Source: Alphaproteobacteria bacterium (GTDB lineage: Bacteria; Pseudomonadota; Alphaproteobacteria; Rhodobacterales; Rhodobacteraceae). Taken from it: a stretch of DNA of 42,050 bases. The position numbers and the translations under genes were made by a program. Each line of letters begins with the position of its first letter. Within the stretch, counting starts at the first letter, position 1. The notes under the pieces were generated by a model that saw nothing but the letters and a program-made list of their open reading frames with translations, searched no databases and was not told where the DNA came from. The stretch covers positions 9,446-51,495 of the forward strand of contig JAADIJ010000021.1 of NCBI GenBank assembly GCA_013151335.1, in the 5' to 3' direction. Positions 9,152 to 17,313 of this stretch are shown piece by piece.

Positions 9152-9193
9152 CTATGGGTCAAAATGGAAACAAAGTGTTTCCTGTCTCCATAG
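9152..9193 (+). promoter_or_regulatory. Nested stem-loop between ftsZ and lpxC
   Basis: Outer arms CTATGG (9152-9157) and CCATAG (9188-9193) enclose a perfect 7-bp inner stem, GGAAACA (9166-9172) and TGTTTCC (9176-9182), with an AAG loop. It lies 70 nt after the ftsZ stop and about 157 nt before lpxC. No T run follows, so it is not a standard terminator. It may be a leader-RNA structure or a protein-binding site. Confidence 0.5.
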
Positions 9194-9349
9194 GCGAAAA
9201 TCCGCAGACGGGCCGTCGCATTGTTGCAATTGGTCACAAAGATTGAGTTGAGATTAACCTGCCCCTTCAATAGGAAAGGTTCAAGTTGGTGAAATGCCTC
9301 GGAAAAAACGCAGACACGCCACATTCAAAAGCCTTTTAGGGGACACTTG

Positions 9350-10270
9350 GTGCAGACGACCATAAAAAACGTGATAAGCCTCGTGGGCACAGGACTACAC
9401 TCCGGTCGCCCCGTGCGGATGCAGATTTTTCCGGCGTCGGCTGAATATGGTATCTGGTTTCGCCGGATCGACATTCATGATCGCGATAACCTGATTTCCG
9501 CGCGCTATGACAACGTCACCGATACGCGTCTGTGTACCCATCTCAGCAATGATGCTGGGGCCGATATCTCGACTGTCGAACATCTGATGGCCGCACTTAT
9601 CGGCTGTGGAATTCACAACGCTCTGATCGAGGTTGACGGACCAGAAGTGCCGATCATGGACGGAAGCTCGGATCGGTTCGTGCGCGAATTATTATCCGTT
9701 GGCGTTCAGAAACTGAATGCGCCGGTTCGTGTCATTCGAATTCTTGAAAAAGTCGAAATCGAAGCGGGCGGTGTCAAAGTTTCGATTGAACCTTGCGATA
9801 ACCTGGAGATTGAATTCTCTATAGATTTTCCTGACGCGGCGATTGGCCAGCAATCCAAAAGCCTCAATATGGCCAATGGCGCTTTCGTTCGCGAGCTGCG
9901 CGACAGCCGCACGTTTTGCCGCAAGGCTGATGTGGATTGGATGCTGTCCCAAGGTCTGGGACTTGGCGGAAATCTGGAAAATGCGCTGGTTGTTGATGGC
10001 GATCAAGTTCTTACACCCGGTGGAATGCGTCACGCGGATGAATGTGTGCGCCACAAGATGCTTGATGCGCTTGGAGATCTTGCGCTGGCAGGTGCTCCGA
10101 TCATTGGACGCTATTCGGGTGTGCGTGCCGGTCATGCGGCGACCAACGCGTTGCTGCGTAAACTCTTTGCGAATCCAATGGCTTACGAGATGGTCACCTG
10201 CGATGCAGAGACCTCGAACAAGCTGCCCGGCGTCGGTGTGATCCGCACAGACGTGATCCGCGTTGCCTGA
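9350..10270 (+). CDS. lpxC: LpxC, UDP-3-O-acyl-N-acetylglucosamine deacetylase
   Basis: A 306-residue zinc amidase catalysing the first committed step of lipid A synthesis, in the cytoplasm. GTG 9350 is chosen because AGGGG at 9338-9342 is 7 nt upstream; a TTG at 9347 would be too close. The motif TVEHLMAAL contains the first zinc histidine, and RHKMLDALGDLAL contains the HxxxD zinc ligands. The N-terminal GTGLHSG and the substrate-loop segment EVPIMDGSS are also typical. Length matches the family. It follows ftsZ after a 268-nt gap containing a nested stem-loop; this order (ftsZ-lpxC) is widespread in proteobacteria. Confidence 0.97.
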   Translation: MQTTIKNVISLVGTGLHSGRPVRMQIFPASAEYGIWFRRIDIHDRDNLISARYDNVTDTRLCTHLSNDAGADISTVEHLMAALIGCGIHNALIEVDGPEVPIMDGSSDRFVRELLSVGVQKLNAPVRVIRILEKVEIEAGGVKVSIEPCDNLEIEFSIDFPDAAIGQQSKSLNMANGAFVRELRDSRTFCRKADVDWMLSQGLGLGGNLENALVVDGDQVLTPGGMRHADECVRHKMLDALGDLALAGAPIIGRYSGVRAGHAATNALLRKLFANPMAYEMVTCDAETSNKLPGVGVIRTDVIRVA

Positions 10271-10280
10271 CCGCGGTTTT

Positions 10281-10303
10281 GCGCGTGGCGCGCGATAGTT
10301 TTT
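10281..10303 (+). terminator. Possible intrinsic terminator after lpxC
   Basis: GCGCG (10281-10285) and CGCGC (10289-10293) form a 5-bp GC stem with a TGG loop. A T5 run begins 5 nt later (10299-10303). The short stem and the gap before the T run make this only a candidate. Confidence 0.4.
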
Positions 10304-10414
10304 GTTACCGTTCTGTGGCCACAGGTTCCCAAAAATGCCTCAAAACCGTTTTTACTCTTGGCATTTTGTGCTAGGTAACACCACAATAGGGCTGCGATCT
10401 AAAACTGGGATGTG

Positions 10415-11257
10415 ATGCGAATGGGGACGCTAGGGAAACGGGCAAATCGATTTTTGCTTATTGCTGCCGTGCTATTTTTGGCGGCCTGTGCGAAAAAACA
10501 GACCGAAATCCCGCTTGAGCAACGACCGCCTGAATATATTTTCAAGGCAGCCGAGGCCCAGTTGGCGGCCGGGAAAAAGGAAGAGGCGGCGAAGACATTT
10601 GGCGAGGTCGAGCGTCTTTACCCCTATTCTGAATGGGCCAAGCGCGGCATCGTCATGTCGGCTTTTGCCTATCACAAAGCCAAGAAATACGAGCTGGCCC
10701 GCAGCGCAGCGCAGCGCTATCTCGATTTCTACCCCGCCGATGAGGATGCTGCTTACGCGCAATATTTGATGGCGCTGACCTATTATGACCAGATCGACAA
10801 GGTCGCGCGCGATCAGGGCAATACCTTTCAGGCGCTGCAGTCCTTGCGCGTGGTGATCGAGCGTTATCCCGACAGTAAATACGCCAAATCCGCCGCGCTG
10901 AAGTTTGATCTGGCGATAGATCACTTGGCTGGCAAGGAAATGGAAGTCGGACGATATTATCTCAAACGCGGTAATTTCAGCGCGGCAATCAACCGTTTCC
11001 GCGTGGTGGTTGAAGATTACCAAACCACGACCCACACGCCTGAGGCGCTGCATCGACTGGTCGAGGCCTATCTTTCGCTCGGGCTTGATGCCGAGGCGCA
11101 GACCGCTGGCGCGATCCTTGGGTATAACTTTCGAGGGAGCGTTTGGTACGAGGACAGTTACGCGCTGCTGACCGGCAAGGGCTTGCGGCCTGAAGCAAAA
11201 AGCAAGGGCTGGCTCAGCAATATTTATCGCCGGGTTATAAAAGGAACCTGGCTCTGA
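10415..11257 (+). CDS. bamD: BamD, outer-membrane assembly lipoprotein
   Basis: About 280 residues. The N-terminus is a lipoprotein signal with lipobox LAAC, and the mature protein begins at the cysteine about 25 residues in, so it is anchored to the inner leaflet of the outer membrane. TPR repeats cover the rest (for example EYIFKAAEAQLAAGKKEEA and YYLKRGNFSAAINRF). BamD helps BamA fold and insert outer-membrane proteins. The exact start is uncertain: GTG 10412, ATG 10415 and ATG 10421 are all possible near GGGA at 10407-10410. It lies between lpxC and recN in the usual Rhodobacterales order, with 25 nt to recN. Confidence 0.95.
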   Translation: MRMGTLGKRANRFLLIAAVLFLAACAKKQTEIPLEQRPPEYIFKAAEAQLAAGKKEEAAKTFGEVERLYPYSEWAKRGIVMSAFAYHKAKKYELARSAAQRYLDFYPADEDAAYAQYLMALTYYDQIDKVARDQGNTFQALQSLRVVIERYPDSKYAKSAALKFDLAIDHLAGKEMEVGRYYLKRGNFSAAINRFRVVVEDYQTTTHTPEALHRLVEAYLSLGLDAEAQTAGAILGYNFRGSVWYEDSYALLTGKGLRPEAKSKGWLSNIYRRVIKGTWL

Positions 11258-11282
11258 CCGGGGCAAATGAGGGCTGACGCAG

Positions 11283-12935
11283 ATGCTGCGCGGGCTTTTT
11301 ATCCGAGACATGATCCTGATTGACCGGCTGGAGCTTGAGTTCCAACCGGGCCTGAATGTGCTGACCGGAGAAACCGGCGCTGGCAAGTCTATCTTGTTGG
11401 ACTCGTTGGGGTTTGTGCTGGGTTGGCGCGGCAAATCGAACCTTTTGCGCAGCGGGGCCTCGCAAGGAGAGGTGGTTGCCGAGTTTGATGTGGCGGTCGG
11501 GCATCCGGTTGAAAAAATCCTTGAGCAGGCCGGAATTCCCGTTGGCGATGATCTGATTTTGCGCCGTACTAACAGCGCCGGCGGGCGCAAGCAGGCGTTT
11601 GTAAATGACCGGCGTTGCTCTGGCGAAATCCTGCGCCAAATCTCCGATGCGCTGGTGGAAATCCACGGCCAGCATGATGATCGCGGTCTTCTTAATCCAA
11701 GCGGTCATCGGGCGCTGCTTGATGATTTTGCCGATGCCGCTGGCGCGTTGTCTCAGTGTCGGCAGCGCTGGCGCGCGTTGTTTGAGGCGCGAAATGCTCT
11801 GGCTGAGTTGCGGGTAAAACTTGAAAAAGCCCGCGCCGATCAAGATTATTTAAGCCACGCTTATGGCGAGCTCACGGCCCTTGCCCCGGAACCGGGCGAG
11901 GACGCGATCCTCGATGCGAAACGCCGTCTGATGCAGGCGGCCGGGCGCATTCGCGAGGACATCGAAAAGGCGGCCCAAGCGCTTGGATTGCACGGGGCCG
12001 AGGGAGCGATTGGCGATGCGGCCCGTTGGTTGCAAGGGGCCGAGGCGCAGGCCGAGGGGCGGTTGGCCTCGCCGATTGCGGCGCTTTCGCAGGTGCTTGA
12101 AAACCTTGATGCCGCGCAGATCGGGGTTGCCGATTGTCTGGCCGCGCTTGATTTCAATCCACATGATCTGGAGGCAGTTGAAGAGCGCCTTTTTGCCATA
12201 CGAGCCTTGGCGCGCAAACATGACGTGGCGAGCGATGATCTGGCGGAGTTTGCCCTGCTGACCAAGGCCAAGCTTGACGCTATTGAAATTGGCTCGGCCC
12301 TGCTTGCGGACCTTGAGCAAGCGGTTGTGAAAGCAGAGGCCGATCATCAAAATGCTTGCGATTTGCTTGGCGAAAAACGTCGATCTGCGGCTGCCGATCT
12401 CGACAAATCAATGGCGCGCGAATTAGCTCCGCTCAAGATGGAGCGTGCGGTTTTCGTAACCGAGATCGCGCCGATTGCGTCCGGTCCCGATGGGGCGCAG
12501 AGCGTTCGCTTTACCGTCGCAACCAATCCCGGCGCGCCGTCAGGACCGCTGGAGAAGATCGCTTCCGGTGGCGAGCTTTCGCGGTTTTTGCTGGCGTTAA
12601 AGGTTAGCTTAAGCGCGAAAAATCAAGGCGTTACCATGATTTTTGACGAGATCGACCGGGGCGTTGGCGGGGCCACCGCCGACGCGGTTGGTCGCCGCCT
12701 GTCGGCTCTTGCCCAGCAAGGGCAGGTGTTGGTGGTCACGCATTCCCCGCAGGTCGCGGCCCTTGGCGCGCATCACTGGCGGGTGGAAAAAAACACCAGT
12801 GATGGGCAGACCAGATCGACGGTCAATCCGGTTGCGGGCACTGCGCGGGTGGATGAAATCGCGCGTATGTTGGCGGGTGACCGCGTGACGCCAGAGGCGC
12901 GCGCGGCGGCCGAAGTTTTGCTGAAAACCCACTGA
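11283..12935 (+). CDS. recN: RecN, SMC-like DNA repair ATPase
   Basis: A 550-residue protein of the usual RecN length. Walker A GETGAGKS is at residues 29-36. The centre is a long charged coiled-coil region. The ABC signature SGGE (near 429) and Walker B with MIFDEID (452-458) lie in the C-terminal half. RecN bridges DNA near double-strand breaks and assists RecA-dependent repair. It is the last plus-strand gene of this cluster, 25 nt after bamD, and is convergent with the next gene. I did not see an obvious LexA-type operator in the short upstream gap, so it is probably transcribed with bamD at least in part. Confidence 0.97.
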   Translation: MLRGLFIRDMILIDRLELEFQPGLNVLTGETGAGKSILLDSLGFVLGWRGKSNLLRSGASQGEVVAEFDVAVGHPVEKILEQAGIPVGDDLILRRTNSAGGRKQAFVNDRRCSGEILRQISDALVEIHGQHDDRGLLNPSGHRALLDDFADAAGALSQCRQRWRALFEARNALAELRVKLEKARADQDYLSHAYGELTALAPEPGEDAILDAKRRLMQAAGRIREDIEKAAQALGLHGAEGAIGDAARWLQGAEAQAEGRLASPIAALSQVLENLDAAQIGVADCLAALDFNPHDLEAVEERLFAIRALARKHDVASDDLAEFALLTKAKLDAIEIGSALLADLEQAVVKAEADHQNACDLLGEKRRSAAADLDKSMARELAPLKMERAVFVTEIAPIASGPDGAQSVRFTVATNPGAPSGPLEKIASGGELSRFLLALKVSLSAKNQGVTMIFDEIDRGVGGATADAVGRRLSALAQQGQVLVVTHSPQVAALGAHHWRVEKNTSDGQTRSTVNPVAGTARVDEIARMLAGDRVTPEARAAAEVLLKTH

Positions 12936-12975
12936 GCACAACGTCAGCCAAACGGGAGGCGCATGCCTTTGGCCT

Positions 12976-14349
12976 CTAGTTTTGCCGAACAACTTTGCCG
13001 GGGTTCATCAGGTTCTCAGGGTCAAGCGCGCGCTTTATTTCCGACATGACCTGCCAGCCGTCGCCATGTTCCGCTTGCATGAAATCAAGCTTTCCCATGC
13101 CAATACCGTGCTCGCCCGTCACGGTGCCACCAAGAGCGAGCGCGCGCTCGGCCATACGGTGGCTGAGGTTAAGGGCGGTTCGTTTTTCGCCCTCATCGCC
13201 GGGCGTGATCAACAACACGGCGTGGAAATTCCCGTCGCCCACATGGCCAAGGATCGGGCCGGGCAGACCGCTTCGCTCAATGTCGGCGCGGCTTTCGTTC
13301 ACCGCTTGCGCCAGACGCGAGATCGGGACGCAAATATCCGTCACCACCGCTGTCGCCCCCGGTTTCAGGGACAGCGCGGCATAATAAGCGTTGTGACGCA
13401 TGTGCCAAAGAGCGTTGCGATCCTCGGTTTTGCTCGACCATTTGAAATCGGTTCCGCCCATCTCGACCACGATTTCACCAACCCGCGCAGCGTCTTCGGC
13501 GACCGAGGTTTCAGAGCCGTGAAACTCGAGCATTAGGTGAGGTTTTTCGGGCATGTTGGCCCCGCTATAGCCATTAAACGCGCGCGCGGTGGCCTCGTCC
13601 ACGAACTCGATCCTTGCCATCGGAATACCCATTTGAATGGTGGTAATGACGGTGTTGACGGCGGCGTCTATGGTCTCAAACGCGCATATCGCCGAGGAAA
13701 CCGCCTCGGGTTGGCCGTAAAGTTTCAGAGTCAGCGCTGTGATCAACCCGAGCGTGCCTTCCGCCCCCACAAACAGCGCCGTGAGGTCATAACCTGCCGA
13801 AGATTTGCGCGCTCTGCCGCCGGTTTTTATGATCCGCCCGTCGGCCAGAACCACCTCAAGCCCCATCACGTTGTCGCGCATGGTGCCATAACGAACCGCC
13901 GTCGTGCCGCTGGCTCTGGTCGAGGCCATGCCGCCAAGCGAGGCATTTGCGCCGGGGTCAATCGGGAAGAACAGCCCGGTTGCGCGAAGCTCGGTGTTGA
14001 GGGCCTCGCGCGTGATGCCCGGCTGTACCGTGACATCTAAATCATCGGCGTTGAGGTCTAACACCTTGTTCATGCGCGAAAAATCAACGACTATGCCACC
14101 TTGGGCCGCAAGCGCATGCCCTTCAAGCGAGGTGCCAGCCCCCCAACCGATCACCGGCAAATGTCCGGCGGCACAAATCTTGATGATCTGTGAAACCTCG
14201 TCGGTGTTTTCAGGATAGGCGACCGCATCGGGAGGCATCGGCGCAAAATGGGTTTCGTTCTGGCCGTGCAGATCGATATCGGAGCCGGACGTTACCAGCC
14301 GTTTACCAAGCAGGGCGCGCAGCCTCTCCAAACTGTTTTGAAGCGTCAT
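12976..14349 (-). CDS. FAD-linked oxidase, D-lactate dehydrogenase/glycolate oxidase (GlcD-like) family
   Basis: 457 residues from ATG 14349 (MTLQNSLERL). A TTG 22 codons further upstream is also in frame, but it has no ribosome site and is not typical of the family. The N-terminal half is a PCMH-type FAD-binding domain with WGAGTSLEGH and PGANASLGGM. The C-terminal half is the FAD-oxidase C domain with HVGDGNFHAVLL and TGEHGIGMGK. Proteins of this build oxidise D-lactate, glycolate or related 2-hydroxy acids and pass electrons to quinone or cytochrome c at the membrane. The exact substrate cannot be read from the sequence; D-lactate is the best guess. It is convergent with recN and lies 46 nt downstream of a same-strand unknown gene. 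Confidence 0.88.
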   Translation of the reverse strand: MTLQNSLERLRALLGKRLVTSGSDIDLHGQNETHFAPMPPDAVAYPENTDEVSQIIKICAAGHLPVIGWGAGTSLEGHALAAQGGIVVDFSRMNKVLDLNADDLDVTVQPGITREALNTELRATGLFFPIDPGANASLGGMASTRASGTTAVRYGTMRDNVMGLEVVLADGRIIKTGGRARKSSAGYDLTALFVGAEGTLGLITALTLKLYGQPEAVSSAICAFETIDAAVNTVITTIQMGIPMARIEFVDEATARAFNGYSGANMPEKPHLMLEFHGSETSVAEDAARVGEIVVEMGGTDFKWSSKTEDRNALWHMRHNAYYAALSLKPGATAVVTDICVPISRLAQAVNESRADIERSGLPGPILGHVGDGNFHAVLLITPGDEGEKRTALNLSHRMAERALALGGTVTGEHGIGMGKLDFMQAEHGDGWQVMSEIKRALDPENLMNPGKVVRQN

Positions 14350-14395
14350 TCCATTTGATCCCGTTATCTGTTCGGCCAATGCCAACAGCGCGGAC

Positions 14396-14965
14396 CTATC
14401 GGCAGGAGTATCCAAAGCTGGTTTTGAGCTGGCCGGGGAATTTCAGTTCGAGATGGTGCAAAAGTATGCCGGTGCTGACAAGGCCTATTTCGAGTTTTTT
14501 GCTATCGGGCAGGGCCACCACCAGGTCGTTGGCGACCAATTTATAGCTTACACCGTTTATTGGTCCCGCAGTATTTGGCAGGGTAATGCGCCCGTTCTCG
14601 ATCAACAGCGGATTTAGGCATTCAGGCGTGGTATAGGAGGCCGAAACTCGTTTTGCGGTGCTCGCAATCGACCAGCGCCCCAGCAAAAAATCTGGTGCTT
14701 TACTTTTGAGGCGGTCATAGCCGTTGATGCGGCGATACTCGCGCAAGTAGAAATTATACCCGGCAACGCCTTTTATTTCATTCAGATATTGCTGCGGCGC
14801 GGACATCTTGAGATTTGCGAAATACCGCTCGGCGCGGTTTTGCTGGTGATTGAGAAACCAGATATACCCAGCCAAAAGAATGATCCCGAAAATCAAAATC
14901 CCCATGGTTTCGCGCTTGATGCGGCGCCACTCGATAAATCGCAGGGATCGTTGGACTTTGGTCAT
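14396..14965 (-). CDS. Membrane-anchored hypothetical protein
   Basis: A 189-residue protein I do not recognise. A basic N-terminus (about residues 1-20) is followed by one hydrophobic helix at about 21-39 (MGILIFGIILLAGYIWFLN). The rest is a soluble, probably periplasmic domain with several tyrosines and two cysteines (one in PECLNP, one near the C-terminus). AGAGG-like bases about 9 nt upstream of ATG 14965 support the start; an internal ATG at residue 21 is less likely. It sits 46 nt upstream of the FAD-oxidase gene on the same strand and diverges from the CLC gene. Function unknown. Confidence 0.75.
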   Translation of the reverse strand: MTKVQRSLRFIEWRRIKRETMGILIFGIILLAGYIWFLNHQQNRAERYFANLKMSAPQQYLNEIKGVAGYNFYLREYRRINGYDRLKSKAPDFLLGRWSIASTAKRVSASYTTPECLNPLLIENGRITLPNTAGPINGVSYKLVANDLVVALPDSKKLEIGLVSTGILLHHLELKFPGQLKTSFGYSCR

Positions 14966-15120
14966 GCGGATTTACCTCTTAAATCGGTCCACAAGTGGCA
15001 TTACATCGCGACAATCGCGCAACAGTCGGCCTTCGGAGTGATATTTTGGGTGTTGTGTCAAGTGAGCGTTGCACGGCGCGCGAACTCGGTCTAGTTGCGG
15101 CGTAGTTTAAGGACATTCAA

Positions 15121-16878
15121 ATGGCACAGATCGAACCTGCACACAATCGGCAAGTTAACCTCATCACGTTGTCGCTTATTGCGGTGGTGATTGGTACCGT
15201 TACCGGCTTGGGTGCCGTGTTCCTGCGCTGGTTGATCGGCGTTATCCATAATCTGTTTTTTCTTGGCCAGTTCGCGTCGGGCTATGACGCCAATATGCCA
15301 ACCGCCGAAAGCCCGTTTGGCGCGTGGGTCATACTTGCGCCGGTTATTGGCGGTGCGATCGTGGTGTTTCTGGTCAACAGGTTTGCACCCGAGGCCCGAG
15401 GTCACGGCGTGCCCGAAGTGATGGATGCAATTTATTTTCGCAACGGCTATATCCGGCCCGCCGTGGTTGTCATCAAGTCGCTGGCCTCTGCTTTGTCCAT
15501 CGGCTCCGGGGCCTCTGTCGGGCGCGAAGGGCCGATCATTCAGATCGGCAGCGGTATTGGCTCTGTTCTGGGGCGGGCGCTGCATCTTCGCCATTGGCAG
15601 GTTATTACCATGGTCGCAGCAGGCGCGGGGGCGGGGATCGCCGCCACGTTCAACACACCACTGGGAGCGGTGATGTTCGCGATCGAACTCATGCTGCCCG
15701 AGTTCAGTGCGCGCACCTTCCTCCCCGTGGTTCTGGCCACGGGAGCGGCGACCTATGTAGGTCGTCTGATCTTTGGCAACGAGCCGGCATTTTTGGTGGC
15801 GAGCTACAACTTGCCCGACCCCTTCGTTCCGCTTTCGGTGGATATGTTGCCGCTTTTTGCCATACTCGGCGTGCTGGCCGGCATCGCGTCGTGGTTGTTC
15901 GTTTGGCTGTTGCACTGGCTTGAGGATCGTTTCGATGCCATGCCGTATAACGCCTATATTCGCAACGCGATTGGCATGCTGTTTCTGGGGGTTTTATTTT
16001 ATGTGATGATGCGCACCACCGGCATGTACCAAACTGCCGGTGTTGGATATGCGACCATTCAGGCCATTCTCAATGGCGGTATCACCGCTGCTGGCCTGTT
16101 GATGGTGCTGTTCGTGGCCAAGCTGTTGGCGACCTGTATTAGTTTGGCGTCGGGCGCGTCGGGCGGAATTTTCTCACCCTCGCTGTTTTTGGGGGCCACT
16201 CTTGGTGGCGCATTCGGCTCGACGCTGGACGCAATCTGGCCGCAGCTTGGCTTTAGCCCGATTACTTTCGCGCTGGTCGGTATGGCCGGGTTGGTTGGTG
16301 GTAGCACCGGGGCGGCGATGACCGCGATCATGATGATCTTCGAGATGACTGGCGATTATAACATCACGCTTGCCGCGATTATCGCGGTCGCAACAGCAAT
16401 CGGCACGCGGCGCACGCTGGTTGTGGAAAACATCTACACCATGAAGCTGGCGCGGCGCGGCCATCATGTGCCCAGGGATCATCGAACCCATATGTTCCCG
16501 ATCCGGCTGGCGACCGAAGTTATGAAGCCGGTGGTGGCATCGGTTCAGGCCGCCGATCTGGTACGCGTTCCGGCGACGCTTTCGGATATGTTACCGTCTG
16601 ATATGGTGCATGTGGTCGTGGCAAAAGGGCGGATGATTGTTGGCATGGCGTTGGTGGATAAAAACGATTTCACGCGGGCTTACTCTCCCATACGCACAAA
16701 TTTCGGAATTGCGCGCGAGAACAATCTCTTGGAGATAATCTTGACCCGAATGGTTGAGCGCGGCCATGAGTTCGATCTTGTGGTCAAAGGCAAAGGCGTT
16801 CCACGACCGGAGAATGTTCTAGGGGTTGTGTCCCACGCCGCGATTACGGCCTCGGTTTTGCACGATTATGAGGGTTAA
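15121..16878 (+). CDS. CLC family chloride channel or transporter
   Basis: 585 residues. About ten or more hydrophobic helices fill residues 10-440, followed by a soluble C-terminal region starting TEVMKP that resembles a (degenerate) CBS-domain pair. CLC filter motifs are visible: GHGVPEV (94-100, with His where the E. coli protein has the filter Ser), GREGP (134-138, gating Glu136) and GGIFSP (348-353). Aligning NTPLGAVMFAIEL with the E. coli segment puts Leu190 at the position of the internal proton glutamate Glu203, so proton coupling may be altered or absent. ATG 15121 has AAGGA 7 nt upstream. It could move Cl- or another anion such as fluoride or nitrate, though CLC-F proteins look different. 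Confidence 0.93.
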   Translation: MAQIEPAHNRQVNLITLSLIAVVIGTVTGLGAVFLRWLIGVIHNLFFLGQFASGYDANMPTAESPFGAWVILAPVIGGAIVVFLVNRFAPEARGHGVPEVMDAIYFRNGYIRPAVVVIKSLASALSIGSGASVGREGPIIQIGSGIGSVLGRALHLRHWQVITMVAAGAGAGIAATFNTPLGAVMFAIELMLPEFSARTFLPVVLATGAATYVGRLIFGNEPAFLVASYNLPDPFVPLSVDMLPLFAILGVLAGIASWLFVWLLHWLEDRFDAMPYNAYIRNAIGMLFLGVLFYVMMRTTGMYQTAGVGYATIQAILNGGITAAGLLMVLFVAKLLATCISLASGASGGIFSPSLFLGATLGGAFGSTLDAIWPQLGFSPITFALVGMAGLVGGSTGAAMTAIMMIFEMTGDYNITLAAIIAVATAIGTRRTLVVENIYTMKLARRGHHVPRDHRTHMFPIRLATEVMKPVVASVQAADLVRVPATLSDMLPSDMVHVVVAKGRMIVGMALVDKNDFTRAYSPIRTNFGIARENNLLEIILTRMVERGHEFDLVVKGKGVPRPENVLGVVSHAAITASVLHDYEG

Positions 16879-16914
16879 TATTTAGAGAGCGGCTGCGCGG
16901 TTCCGGTGGTCGCG

Positions 16915-17256
16915 CTAAATTTGTTCGACAACCACCACGTTTGGGTAAAACGCCACGCATCCCGCGACACCCGAGGCGGACTCGAACGGCTCCTCATAAC
17001 ACCAAGCGGCGTCGGCGAGCAGACCGCTTTTGGTCTGAATCCCGAAATAAGAGGCCGTGCCTTTATGTGGGCAATAGGATGATTTGTCGGATTTCTCGAA
17101 GAACTCCATCGCGATATCATCTTGCGGGAAATAGATCATCACCGGCATTTCACCCTCTGTGAGCGCGACCGCTTTGGTGGTTTCGGCCAGAATTGCGCCA
17201 CCGGCGCGCGCGACCCAAGTACCTTTGGCGGGATGGGTTTTGATGTGATCGTTCAT
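16915..17256 (-). CDS. DUF427 domain-containing protein
   Basis: A 113-residue protein matching the DUF427 family, with YCPHKGTASYF and a tryptophan-containing AWCYEEPF segment, ending with VAFYPNVVVVE. Family length and motif order are normal. The biochemical role is not established. AGGAGAG just upstream of ATG 17256 supports the start. It is convergent with the CLC gene (36 nt apart) and 57 nt upstream of the pepP stop on the same strand. Confidence 0.9.
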   Translation of the reverse strand: MNDHIKTHPAKGTWVARAGGAILAETTKAVALTEGEMPVMIYFPQDDIAMEFFEKSDKSSYCPHKGTASYFGIQTKSGLLADAAWCYEEPFESASGVAGCVAFYPNVVVVEQI

Positions 17257-17313
17257 GGCGCTCTCCTGTTGCAGAGGGTCAGCATACAGGTGCGAGGTCA
17301 GGGCGCAACCGTC

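Noticed and set aside
10313-10324. 12-bp palindrome CTGTGGCCACAG between lpxC and bamD
   Set aside because: Perfect, but without a nearby promoter assignment or second copy; too little to call a site.
10358-10372. Sigma-54-like TTGGCA...TGC before bamD
   Set aside because: The GG and GC elements are 8 rather than 10 nt apart, so the promoter would not fit.
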